From positions 14,308 through 32,687 of the forward strand of contig DJPN01000015.1 in the NCBI GenBank assembly GCA_002438565.1: a stretch of 18,380 nt of DNA, written 5' to 3'. A model generated the notes under the pieces. That model ran no database searches. It saw only the letters and a list, made by a program, of their open reading frames with translations, and was not told the origin of the DNA. How positions within the stretch are numbered: the stretch's first letter is position 1; each line of letters starts with the position of its first letter. A program made the translations under genes and the position numbers. The DNA comes from Alphaproteobacteria bacterium UBA6411. Its GTDB lineage: Bacteria > Pseudomonadota > Alphaproteobacteria > CAAGCB01 > CAG-977. Shown one piece after another: positions 8,045 to 14,668 of this stretch.

Positions 8045-8061
8045 TACAAACGCGGAGGCAG

Positions 8062-8094
8062 TGGATTGCGTTGTCGCTTCGCTCCGCGCAATGA
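8062..8094. repeat. Palindromic spacer between the repeat copies
   Basis: GTGGATTGCG followed by a GC-rich loop and CGCAATGAC contains the inverted pair ATTGCG/CGCAAT. It leads directly into copy 2 and is probably part of the same repeat family, the unit being about 121 bases. Confidence 0.55.
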
Positions 8095-8165
8095 CGGATC
8101 TTCCCATTTTTGTCATAACGAGGAGGGCTTTAGCCCGACGAAGTGATCCATTTGCAGAATGCCGA
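8088..8165. repeat. Dispersed-type intergenic repeat, copy 2
   Basis: Second copy of the unit, aligned without gaps to 7967-8044. Here the inner hairpin is longer (GGGCTTTAGCCC). Similarity to copy 1 stops at about 8165, right before the recombinase gene region, which marks the probable left edge of the inserted element. Confidence 0.8.
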
Positions 8166-8206
8166 ATAACAGGTACGGGGTTGACTGAGTCAATAGATCA
8201 ACCCAC

Positions 8207-9124
8207 TTAATCGATGTTTTTGCATTTAGCGTTTAAAATGATTATCATCTTTCGCATAACCGCCACAATGGCAACCATTTTTCTTTTGCCTTTTTGTATC
8301 AATTTTTCATAAAAAGCCCGCATAATCGGGTCTTTTTGAATTGCAACCAGCGAACAAATAAACAAAGTGCGTTTGACATCACATCGCCCGCCTATGACAT
8401 GGCGGACCTTTTGGATTGTTCCGCTGTCCTGTGCATACGGGGCAAGTCCCGCCAATGCCGCGATTTTTCGGCGGGACAGTATTCCTAATTCCGGCAGACA
8501 AGCCAGCAGAACGTTTGCCGAAGTTTCGCCGATTCCGATTTGAGAAGTCAAAGCCTGTTGTTTTTTCAGCAAAATAGGGTTCTGTTTGACAATCTCTTGC
8601 AATTCTTTGGACAGTTCATCAATTTCCGTTTGCAAAAATTCCGTATGCTTGCTTATTTCAAGGCGGATGCGCGGCACGGTTGACGGTGCGTTTAAGCGGT
8701 TTCTTTCGCTTTTCAAAATTTGTTTTAATTCCGTCAAGCGAAAAACATACGGTTTGATTTCATTTTCAATCGGCTGAAACAAAATCAATTTGTCTTGCAG
8801 TCTTTGCCCGTAATCCGCCAAAGCGCGCGCATCAATCGAATCGGTTTTAGCCAGTTGTCCGACAGCGCGCATAAAGGCTTTGACCTTTCGTCCTTCTGCG
8901 CGGTGAATGGCAAAACCGGCGCGATAAAACACATCAACGCAAGCGGTTTCGTATCCTCCGGTCAAATCTATCACCGCAAGGGTGTTTGAGCGACAATCGA
9001 TTTTTTGAACGAACTTTTCAATGTTTGCCGTGCTGTTTTTGACTTGCAACACTTCCCCGGTTTCCGACAAGAACACATCAATTTTTGTTTTAGAAACATC
9101 AACACCGATAAAGCGGGAAAACAT
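8207..9124 (-). CDS. IS110-family (DEDD) transposase/recombinase
   Basis: The 305-residue protein has the N-terminal RuvC-like domain (GVDVSK with Asp9; KTDSIDA with Asp95 and Asp98). The usual conserved Glu of the DEDD set appears replaced by Asp53 in VIDLTGGYE. A coiled-coil follows at about 135-190, then the C-terminal Transposase_20 domain: a helix-hairpin-helix (GIGETSANVLL, 197-207) and LAGLAPYAQDSG containing the expected catalytic Ser234. IS110 enzymes act with a bridge RNA made from the element end. AAGGA precedes the ATG at 9124; an in-frame ATG at 9178 would lie in the leader RNA. It follows the phage gene run on the same strand. Confidence 0.93.
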   Translation of the reverse strand: MFSRFIGVDVSKTKIDVFLSETGEVLQVKNSTANIEKFVQKIDCRSNTLAVIDLTGGYETACVDVFYRAGFAIHRAEGRKVKAFMRAVGQLAKTDSIDARALADYGQRLQDKLILFQPIENEIKPYVFRLTELKQILKSERNRLNAPSTVPRIRLEISKHTEFLQTEIDELSKELQEIVKQNPILLKKQQALTSQIGIGETSANVLLACLPELGILSRRKIAALAGLAPYAQDSGTIQKVRHVIGGRCDVKRTLFICSLVAIQKDPIMRAFYEKLIQKGKRKMVAIVAVMRKMIIILNAKCKNID

Positions 9125-9265
9125 TTTTTTCCTTAAAATTATTAACGTGCGCGACAAACGGCACAGACAACCCATCAAGATAAAAAATATCGGTACGGCA
9201 CTCGATCCATTCGAGCTTTAAACTCCATTGCCACAGGTGCGCATACCGACAGCCACTTTTTCAGC
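9125..9265 (-). ncRNA. Candidate bridge RNA / structured leader of the IS110 gene
   Basis: These roughly 140 bases lie between a good promoter and the recombinase start. On the minus strand TCGGTATG-c-GCAC (9249-9237) pairs with GTGC-CGTACCGA (9201-9190), 12 pairs with one bulge and one wobble. An inner hairpin CTCGA-ATGGA-TCGAG sits within that loop, and a further GTGC...GCAC stem lies nearer the gene. Position, length and loop layout fit the bridge RNAs described for IS110 elements, which lie upstream of the enzyme gene. Guide sequences were not identified. Confidence 0.5.
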
Positions 9266-9271
9266 GTGACA

Positions 9272-9299
9272 ATGATATTTTATCGTTTAACGGTGTCAA
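9272..9299 (-). promoter_or_regulatory. Sigma70-type promoter of the IS110 leader and gene
   Basis: On the minus strand, -35 TTGACA (9294-9299) and -10 TATCAT (9272-9277) are separated by 16 bases. Transcription would start near 9265 and run through the candidate bridge RNA into the recombinase gene. In IS110 circles such a promoter can be assembled across the joined ends, so the boundary of the element may lie within it. Confidence 0.62.
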
Positions 9300-9311
9300 G
9301 ATTGTTTGATG

Positions 9312-9633
9312 AAAAAAGCTGCCGCTTTTTGCTTTTTAAAGCTTTCAGCTTTACGGCTTGCGCCGTGTTTGTCCCCCGAAACGCCCCAAAGGGGCTTGTC
9401 TTGGTTTGTAAAGGCACAGCTTCGCATAAAAAAGCGGTATCCCCGATTTTCGGGCTTTGCCCTGCAAAACGGGAGATACCCCTCCGCTTTTTTAACCTTG
9501 ACAAACCGCTTTTTCTCATCGCCGAAGGGCTAGTTCTCAAAAGGGAACGCTGACGCTTTTCCTTTTGAGAGCCCTTTGGTTTGATGAGAAAGCTCGGCGT
9601 TCGTCGGGGACATTGTTCCCGAACGGGAGCTTT
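9312..9633 (+). other. Hairpin-packed non-coding element (RNA or phage ssDNA signals)
   Basis: At least seven hairpins crowd this stretch. They are AAAAAGC/GCTTTTT (9313-9330), AAAGC/GCTTT (9338-9352), ACGGC/GCCGT (9353-9366), GCCCC/GGGGC (9383-9395), and a long branched stem 9403-9507 with inner AAAAAAGCGG/CCGCTTTTTT. A stem at 9508-9593 contains TCTCAAAAGG/CCTTTTGAGA, and AAAGCTC/GAGCTTT (9589-9633) encloses CGTTCG/CGAACG. The few mismatched pairs are G-T on the plus strand, weakly favouring a plus-strand RNA. Its place just after the phage secretin module also fits a filamentous phage intergenic region with origin and packaging hairpins. No coding frame here looks convincing, and it matches no RNA family I know. 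Confidence 0.6.
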
Positions 9634-9660
9634 GCCCCGGCATTGTCAACCTTCATTGAT

Positions 9661-9666
9661 GGAGGA
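9661..9666 (+). promoter_or_regulatory. Strong ribosome binding site of the 25-residue peptide gene
   Basis: GGAGGA ends 6 bases before the ATG at 9673. It is one of the best Shine-Dalgarno matches in the window and is the main reason to accept so short a gene. Confidence 0.7.
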
Positions 9667-9672
9667 AATCAA

Positions 9673-9750
9673 ATGACCAAGCAAAGCCTGCCAACAATCC
9701 TTTTGTTGGCTCTTATCTTCTTGCTTAGCTTTGTAAAAGAAGCGATGTAA
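9673..9750 (+). CDS. Tiny hydrophobic membrane peptide (25 residues)
   Basis: A 25-residue peptide starts MTKQSLP, continues with about 14 hydrophobic residues rich in Leu and Ile (roughly 8-20) and ends VKEAM. This is one membrane helix with a charged N-terminus, much like type I toxin peptides or small regulatory membrane proteins. It has a near-perfect ribosome binding site, sits right after the hairpin-packed element and right before a terminator, so the whole could be one transcript of about 480 bases. It is on the strand opposite to the phage genes. No family assignment is possible. Confidence 0.58.
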   Translation: MTKQSLPTILLLALIFLLSFVKEAM

Positions 9751-9759
9751 GAAAAACTT

Positions 9760-9794
9760 AAGCCCCTTTGATGTTCACAGCATCTTAGGGGCTT
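9760..9794 (+). terminator. Hairpin terminator after the tiny peptide gene
   Basis: AAGCCCCT-TT-GATG (9760-9773) pairs with CATC-TT-AGGGGCTT (9781-9794), interrupted by a two-base T-T mismatch, 9 bases after the stop codon. It is followed by an AT-rich stretch. Symmetric A/T flanks mean it may also stop transcription from the phage side. Confidence 0.75.
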
Positions 9795-9822
9795 ATTTAA
9801 ATAACCAAGCATCTTTATATTT

Positions 9823-10311
9823 TCACATTTCCGCGCTTTTTTCAAGCAGGTTTTCGACTTGCAGGCGCAAACCGTCAAAATCGATTTTTGAAGCGGGCTT
9901 AAACCGCAAAACGGTAATTCCGGCTTGAGCCAAAAACTCGTCGCGTTCTTTGTCTTTTTGTTTTTGCTTCAAGCTGTTGTGCGTCGCGCCGTCCAATTCG
10001 ACAACACAGCATTGATTTAACGCTTTGTCGAACACGACAAAATCAACGTGAGCCGCCAGAATTTTTCCTTTCGACGGAAAATTCAAAGGTTTCAGCAGTT
10101 CAATCAAAGCGACTTGCGGAAACACATAAAAATCGGGCAGAGCTTCAGCCAATTTGAAAAAGAACGCGCGTTCGGATTTCGTCATAAAGCTTTGCGCCGC
10201 ATAGGCGTATTTTTTCTTTTTTGTAAACAGCAACGCAACGGCGAAAACAATCGCCAGCAGAATAAATAAAGGCAAAAATTGAGATAAAGGCGCAATCAAA
10301 GTTTGAATCAT
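9823..10311 (-). CDS. Membrane-anchored DUF2726 (nuclease-like) protein
   Basis: The 162-residue protein has one N-terminal membrane helix (about residues 10-30), a basic KKKK stop-transfer, then a DUF2726 domain (about 43-155). Visible core pieces are SERAFF (46-51), HVDFVVFD with Asp90, VVELDG with Glu105 and Asp107, a DKERDE helix and VLRF. This resembles the very-short-patch-repair / PD-(D/E)XK nuclease fold. The start at 10311 has AAAGG at good spacing, and the upstream ATG at 10326 does not. It is the last minus-strand gene after the phage secretin, so it may be phage cargo or a host gene. Activity is unproven for the family. Confidence 0.75.
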   Translation of the reverse strand: MIQTLIAPLSQFLPLFILLAIVFAVALLFTKKKKYAYAAQSFMTKSERAFFFKLAEALPDFYVFPQVALIELLKPLNFPSKGKILAAHVDFVVFDKALNQCCVVELDGATHNSLKQKQKDKERDEFLAQAGITVLRFKPASKIDFDGLRLQVENLLEKSAEM

Positions 10312-10363
10312 TTTAAAACCTTTCATATAGAAACTGTTTTAAAGTGCCCGTTTTAACTTCAAA

Positions 10364-10369
10364 TGTCAA
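10364..10369 (-). promoter_or_regulatory. Possible -35 box upstream of the DUF2726 gene
   Basis: A perfect TTGACA on the minus strand overlaps the secretin stop codon (10366-10368). At 17 bases spacing the -10 would be CACTTT, which is poor, so this may or may not be a functional promoter separating the DUF2726 gene from the phage operon. Confidence 0.28.
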
Positions 10370-11496
10370 TTCTCCACTTTTTTGATTTCCAGGCTAAGGA
10401 TGATTTCTGTTTTGTCGTTGGTATTGGATTTAGAGCCGAAGAAGTCGGGGAGGAAGGACAAGCCGGCTTTTGAACCCGTGTTTTTGGTTTCGTTCAGACC
10501 GCCGAGGATGACGGTTTCGCCGTCGTTTGCGGTGATTGTGGTTTTGATTTCCCGCTTGGTCAAAGTGGGCGAGCCGTTGACCCCGTTTGCGGTTTCCCCG
10601 AAGTTGCTCATTTCCTGCCGGACGGTCAGCGTGATGCTGTTTTCGTAGATTTCGGGCGTCAGTTCGAATATCAGACCGCTTGAGCGGTAAACGACCGACT
10701 GGACGGGCTGTCCGTCCTGATACGTCACGCTGCCGAGCGTCGGAACGTCCGCGCCGACCGTCAAAGTCGCCGTTTTGTTCGCCTGTATCCTCAAGCTCGG
10801 TTCGCTAATCAGTTTAAAGCGGTCGTCCTTGTCCAATGCGCTAAAGTAAGCGTTGACGTGGCTGTCCTTGAACGACAAAAAATTGACCAGCCGGCTGCCC
10901 GAACTGACGGCAAGCCCCGCGTTTTTGAACACGTCCGCGATGATGCTCAGACTGCTTGCGTCCGTTGTCTTTTTGCTGACCTCGTAGATTTTGCCCCGCA
11001 CGACCAATTCGGCAGGTTTTGTATCGAACGTTTTGAGAATTTTCCGCAGCTTTGCCGTTTCCGCCTTTGCGCCTTTAAAGACAATCTGCCGTTCGTCCCC
11101 CGCAAACTGCCCCGCGAACATTCCGCCCAAAGCCTGCCGCAGCTGTGCCACGGACTTATGTTTCGGCGCGTACACGACAAAATCCAAGTCCTCGACCTTG
11201 TCCGCTTTGCCGATGTAATCGACCCCGTTCCTCGTTTCGACCTTATAGCCCATGGACGACAAAAACGCCGCCAGTTTCTTTTTGTCGCGGAAGTCGTAAA
11301 CCCGTATGTTGACCGTCCGTTCGTCCGTGACGACTTCCGGTTCAAGCACGTAATCCGTCCCCAGCGTTTCCTGATAGACGGTCCTCAAAAACGCGCTGAT
11401 TTTGATATTGTCGAATGACAAACTTGTCAGCGGCGCGTTCGTTTCGGCGGGGGCGGCTATCAGCAAAACCGCAAGGCAAAGAATCAACTTTTTCAT
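10366..11496 (-). CDS. Phage secretin (pIV-type outer-membrane channel)
   Basis: The 376-residue protein has a signal peptide (MKKLILCLAVLLIAAPAETNA), an N0-like domain (about 25-75, LTSLSFDNIKISAFLRTVY), an N1-like domain (about 105-175) and a secretin domain from about 195 to the end. The secretin part shows VGADVPTLG and the C-terminal signature around TANDGETVILGGL. In filamentous phages pIV forms the gated multimer through which virions leave. Its ATG overlaps the zot stop codon (ATGA). Its presence means the phage need not borrow a host secretin, unlike CTX-type phages. Confidence 0.93.
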   Translation of the reverse strand: MKKLILCLAVLLIAAPAETNAPLTSLSFDNIKISAFLRTVYQETLGTDYVLEPEVVTDERTVNIRVYDFRDKKKLAAFLSSMGYKVETRNGVDYIGKADKVEDLDFVVYAPKHKSVAQLRQALGGMFAGQFAGDERQIVFKGAKAETAKLRKILKTFDTKPAELVVRGKIYEVSKKTTDASSLSIIADVFKNAGLAVSSGSRLVNFLSFKDSHVNAYFSALDKDDRFKLISEPSLRIQANKTATLTVGADVPTLGSVTYQDGQPVQSVVYRSSGLIFELTPEIYENSITLTVRQEMSNFGETANGVNGSPTLTKREIKTTITANDGETVILGGLNETKNTGSKAGLSFLPDFFGSKSNTNDKTEIILSLEIKKVEN

Positions 11497-12518
11497 AGCA
11501 TTAGACCGCCTTTCTTATCTTCCGCTTTAAAGTCGCCCGAGAAGTAGGTCACCTTTTCCCCGTCGACGTATCCCGTCATTTTCAAGCCCGTATTTGTAAA
11601 ATTTTGCGGATGCTCGAACCGCATTGCCCCGTTTTTGTCGACAAGGACGACATACCGTTCCGTTCCGCTTCTCAGCACGCCTTGAATCCGCCAGCGTTTG
11701 GACGTGTTGTCGAACTTCCGCGGCGGAGCTTGAACGGTTTGCGCCGCCGGTTGCGTCGCTTTGTTTGCTTTTTGCTTGATTTTGTTCGTGTCGAAGATTC
11801 CGAAGAACGCTTTGAACATTATCGGCAAAAACGTCAAAAATCCAACCGCCAGAGCGATGCGGAACGGCGTAAACGCATTTTGACGCGTATCCGTTACCGC
11901 CTGTCTGCCGCCGCTTTTATAAAGCTTGAAGATTTCTTCCTGGTACTTAAAAAAGCTCGGACCGGAAAGTCTTAATCCCGTTTCGACCTCGTGCACCGTG
12001 ACCGAATAGCGATTTCGCATGCCCAAAAACTTCAGATTCCGCATACTGTAAGTGTTTTCGGTCGCGTCCCTTATCAATTTCGGCAAATCGCTAAATCTTT
12101 GGCACAGCAGCACAATGTCCGACCCGACGTCCTTTTCCGTCGTATAATGTCGATGTTTGCGGAAGTATTTAAAATCCGCCTTTTGAACCTTTTCACCCTG
12201 CAGATAAAAGTTTTGCGCTTCGTCGATGACGACCAAGTCCCCCGGCTGGACAATCGACCAAGTATCCGTTTCGGATGTCGGAAAGAATCCCGGTTTCGTG
12301 ATGTCGTCGTCGTCGACCTTTAAAATCGAACCGAACTTCAAGACGGTTTCGACATCTCCGCCCGCGGGTTCAAGGTATCGTTCAATCGCCCGTTCGTCGA
12401 TGCCGTCGATGTTGGTGACGATTCTTCGTCCCGTCTTAAACGCGGGCAAGATGACATTTTTGACGACCTCGTAACTTTTGCCCGATCCGGGGCGACCCGT
12501 ATAAACCGATATTGCCAT
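11493..12518 (-). CDS. Zot-family assembly ATPase (pI-like)
   Basis: The 341-residue protein has a cytoplasmic P-loop domain with Walker A GRPGSGKS (8-15) and Walker B LVVIDEAQ (95-102). A membrane helix at about 219-240 and a periplasmic C-terminal part of about 100 residues follow. This is the layout of Zot/pI, the inner-membrane motor that couples ATP to filamentous phage assembly and contacts the pIV secretin in the periplasm. It overlaps the secretin start by 4 bases and begins 3 bases after the pVI-like gene. The name Zot comes from the Vibrio CTX phage protein; no toxin role is implied. Confidence 0.95.
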   Translation of the reverse strand: MAISVYTGRPGSGKSYEVVKNVILPAFKTGRRIVTNIDGIDERAIERYLEPAGGDVETVLKFGSILKVDDDDITKPGFFPTSETDTWSIVQPGDLVVIDEAQNFYLQGEKVQKADFKYFRKHRHYTTEKDVGSDIVLLCQRFSDLPKLIRDATENTYSMRNLKFLGMRNRYSVTVHEVETGLRLSGPSFFKYQEEIFKLYKSGGRQAVTDTRQNAFTPFRIALAVGFLTFLPIMFKAFFGIFDTNKIKQKANKATQPAAQTVQAPPRKFDNTSKRWRIQGVLRSGTERYVVLVDKNGAMRFEHPQNFTNTGLKMTGYVDGEKVTYFSGDFKAEDKKGGLML

Positions 12519-12521
12519 GCT

Positions 12522-12809
12522 TTACCCCAAGAACGGAACGCGGCGAACCATAAACCGCAGCAAATACGCGCTTAAAACCATGCTGAACCCGTTTGAGAAC
12601 TGCATAATGTCCAGAAAGTACCACAATCCCGCGGGCAATCCGCCGAACAGCTCGTCGAACCCCGCGAACGTCGGCAGTTTGTCGGCGATAAAGCCGATAA
12701 ACTCGTGGACGACAAAATACAATCCCGCGAACAGCACAAACTTGATGACCACGGTTTTCAAAAACCAGGTCAATCCCGTAAATATCGCAGAATACAGCAA
12801 TCCGTACAT
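12522..12809 (-). CDS. DUF2523-type pVI-like minor coat protein
   Basis: The 95-residue hydrophobic protein has two or three membrane segments (about 5-22, 20-45, 68-87) and a basic C-terminal RFMVRRVP. Size, topology and position between the adsorption protein and zot match the inovirus DUF2523 / pVI family, which caps the virion together with pIII and helps release the phage from the membrane. It starts 4 bases after the stop of the adsorption protein gene. Confidence 0.83.
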   Translation of the reverse strand: MYGLLYSAIFTGLTWFLKTVVIKFVLFAGLYFVVHEFIGFIADKLPTFAGFDELFGGLPAGLWYFLDIMQFSNGFSMVLSAYLLRFMVRRVPFLG

Positions 12810-12813
12810 TTTT

Positions 12814-14577
12814 CTATGCTTTCAAAAACACGAACAGCGCGGCGATTGCCCATATCACCGAACACACGGATTTCAGCAAATCCCGATGTTGCTCCAGCAA
12901 ATCGCAATGGCTTTCGATGACGTATTCCTTGCCCCAAAGCTCAAAAGTCGGGCGATAACATGCGCTTTCGTGGTCAGGAACTTGGTAATTTTGAAGCGCG
13001 GGGAACAGGTCGAATATCGGCTGCAGTATCGCCGACGCTTCCACGGGTTCAAGTGTCGGTTCCGCCGCTTCCGGGTATTGTCCCAAGTCCAGATTGACGT
13101 TCACGTCAACGTCGATGTTGCCGTCCTTGACTGTTCCCGTGCTGTTTCCCGTTCCCTCGACCTTGCCCGCGTCGACGTTCGGCGACGTGTTCTTTATCGG
13201 GTCTTTCACGCCGTCCGTGTCGGGGTTTGTCGGCGTTTCCGTCAAGCTTCCCGTCGACGTGTCCGTTTTCAATCCCGTTCCGGGGCGCACGCCCGAACCG
13301 CTCGCCGTGTCGACTATCGTTTCCCGCGCGTCCCCGATTGTCGGCAGGTTCGGCGCAAGCTTTTTCACATCCTCCGCCGTCAGTTTCTTGCTTTCGTCAT
13401 ACGGCAAGCCGTCGTATCCCTCGGCGGATGTCGCGTCCTTATAAAGCTTGTTGACCGCGTCCGCGACAAACTGCGCGGGCAGTTCGTTTTCCAGCGTTTT
13501 GGAATCAAGCCCTTTCAGATACTCCGTCAAAGGCTGATTGAGCGTTTTTGTACTTGTCCCGTTCAGCTTGTCCGCCGCTATTTTGTTGATGTTCGGGCTG
13601 TTCAGCGTTTCCTTGTCGGTATAACTGCTTAACCATTCCGCCACGTTCTCACAGTAGTAGTTGTAGGCAAACTGTCCGTCGCCGCAATACTCCAAAAACG
13701 CCCCGCGGTGCATATAAATAAGAATGTATCCCGTTTGCTCTTCCGTTCCGTCCTTGGACAAGTATCTGACTTCCGCCAAATACCCTTGAAACACTTTTTT
13801 CGTATGGTCGTACTGACTTTCATAATCCCAATACGGCTTCAGTTCGCCCGTAAAGTAAAACGATTCCACCGACACGTCGCCGTTGTACAGTTTAAGCGTG
13901 TTGTATCCGTTGTTTTTATAGTTTGAATCGCCGTAGAATTTCGCCTGCAGATACTTTTGCGCTTCCGCGACCGTCCAAAACACGCCGTCTTGCGCATACT
14001 TTGTAATTCCCCAACCCGAACCCTCAAAGTCCGTTGTAATCTTGCCCGTTGTTTGCGGGTCGCCTTGTTCAAAATTATACGTTACTTCCGTTCCGTCGCC
14101 TTTGACGTAACTTCCGCTTTTTACCGCCGTCGGCAAACTCGCGACTGCTTCAACCGTATAAACGGCGTTTGTGATCGTTTGTGTCGTCGTTTCGACGACG
14201 GGCACTTCGTCGTTTTCCGTTTCTTCCGTCGCGACGATGATTTCCCCGCTGTCGTCCTTGGCCAGCCAAACCTTGATTTTTTCCCCGAGCTTCAGCAGGT
14301 AATTCCCCGCAACGTCCGTAATCAAATATCCCGCCAGCAGATACAGCCATGACACGGGACCGCCGAACACCGCCGTTGCCGCTGTCGCCGCCGTCGAAAG
14401 AACCGTGCTCGACCCCGTCACCAGTCGCAAACACCTGTTGTCGTTCGCGGGTATCGGCGCGCAGATTTTGGTTACCCCGCGCGACACGATTTGACGAACC
14501 GCCGCCGCTTGGAACGACGCCCATGCGCTCGATGTCAGCAGGCAAACGATGACAAATACGGCAACGACCTTACGCAT
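12814..14577 (-). CDS. TspB-like phage adsorption protein (pIII role)
   Basis: The 587-residue protein has a signal peptide (cut after SSAWA, about residue 20), a long N-terminal domain (about 21-420) and a low-complexity Gly/Thr/Asp linker (about 420-510, with DVDVNVNLDLG). The C-terminal domain has paired cysteines (SACYRP, ESHCDLL) and a final membrane anchor (about 570-587). The C-terminal pattern C-x-P-T-F...SHCxLLE...membrane anchor is the one seen in TspB of Neisseria filamentous prophages. By position it is the pIII-like tip protein for host recognition. The large antisense open frame across it is a codon-composition shadow. Confidence 0.85.
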   Translation of the reverse strand: MRKVVAVFVIVCLLTSSAWASFQAAAVRQIVSRGVTKICAPIPANDNRCLRLVTGSSTVLSTAATAATAVFGGPVSWLYLLAGYLITDVAGNYLLKLGEKIKVWLAKDDSGEIIVATEETENDEVPVVETTTQTITNAVYTVEAVASLPTAVKSGSYVKGDGTEVTYNFEQGDPQTTGKITTDFEGSGWGITKYAQDGVFWTVAEAQKYLQAKFYGDSNYKNNGYNTLKLYNGDVSVESFYFTGELKPYWDYESQYDHTKKVFQGYLAEVRYLSKDGTEEQTGYILIYMHRGAFLEYCGDGQFAYNYYCENVAEWLSSYTDKETLNSPNINKIAADKLNGTSTKTLNQPLTEYLKGLDSKTLENELPAQFVADAVNKLYKDATSAEGYDGLPYDESKKLTAEDVKKLAPNLPTIGDARETIVDTASGSGVRPGTGLKTDTSTGSLTETPTNPDTDGVKDPIKNTSPNVDAGKVEGTGNSTGTVKDGNIDVDVNVNLDLGQYPEAAEPTLEPVEASAILQPIFDLFPALQNYQVPDHESACYRPTFELWGKEYVIESHCDLLEQHRDLLKSVCSVIWAIAALFVFLKA

Positions 14578-14653
14578 CCAAGCCTTTCACCGCCGCCCAT
14601 CCGCAGCAGATGCCCAATGCAAAAAAACACAAATACCACCATTCAACCAGCAT
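14570..14653 (-). CDS. 27-residue membrane peptide (pVII/pIX-like position)
   Basis: A 27-residue peptide starts MLVEWWYLCFFALG and is almost entirely one membrane helix with a short C-terminal tail. AAAGGGG lies upstream of its ATG at fair spacing. Its stop codon overlaps the start of the adsorption protein gene by 8 bases, which supports coupled translation. A large in-frame extension upstream would run through a hairpin and looks non-coding. By size and place it may be a tip minor coat protein of pVII/pIX type. This is inference. Confidence 0.6.
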   Translation of the reverse strand: MLVEWWYLCFFALGICCGWAAVKGLDA

Positions 14654-14668
14654 GCCGTTGCCCCTTTC

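Larger units (their letters stand above)
8170..9299 (-). mobile_element. IS110-family element or phage integration module
   Basis: The segment contains a DEDD recombinase gene, its structured leader and its promoter. IS110 elements lack terminal inverted repeats and target duplications, so the ends cannot be fixed by eye. The left limit is placed where the dispersed repeat breaks off (about 8166-8170), and the right limit just beyond the promoter. An inverted repeat GGGTTGA (8178-8184) / TCAACCC (8198-8204) lies just after the gene and may belong to the right end of the element. It may be a free-standing insertion sequence or part of the neighbouring prophage. Confidence 0.6.

Noticed and set aside
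7967..8165. CRISPR array
   Set aside because: Only two long imperfect copies with one spacer-like gap and no cas genes; it fits a dispersed palindromic repeat.
9236..9245. GGTGCGCATA, identical to the left arm of the E. coli dif site, suggesting Xer integration
   Set aside because: The right arm (TTATGTTAAAT-like) is absent; the bases belong to the stem of the recombinase leader.
9266..9553. Overlapping short open frames on both strands in the hairpin-rich stretch
   Set aside because: They follow from the inverted repeats; products have no domain and no ribosome binding site.
9312..9660. RNase P RNA, tmRNA or 6S RNA in the structured stretch
   Set aside because: None of the conserved sequence blocks of these RNAs is present.
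12517..13632. Long plus-strand open frame of 371 codons across the adsorption protein gene
   Set aside because: It is antisense to a gene with signal peptide, linker and membrane anchor; its own product is Arg/Val/Phe-rich with no domain, a typical codon-bias shadow.
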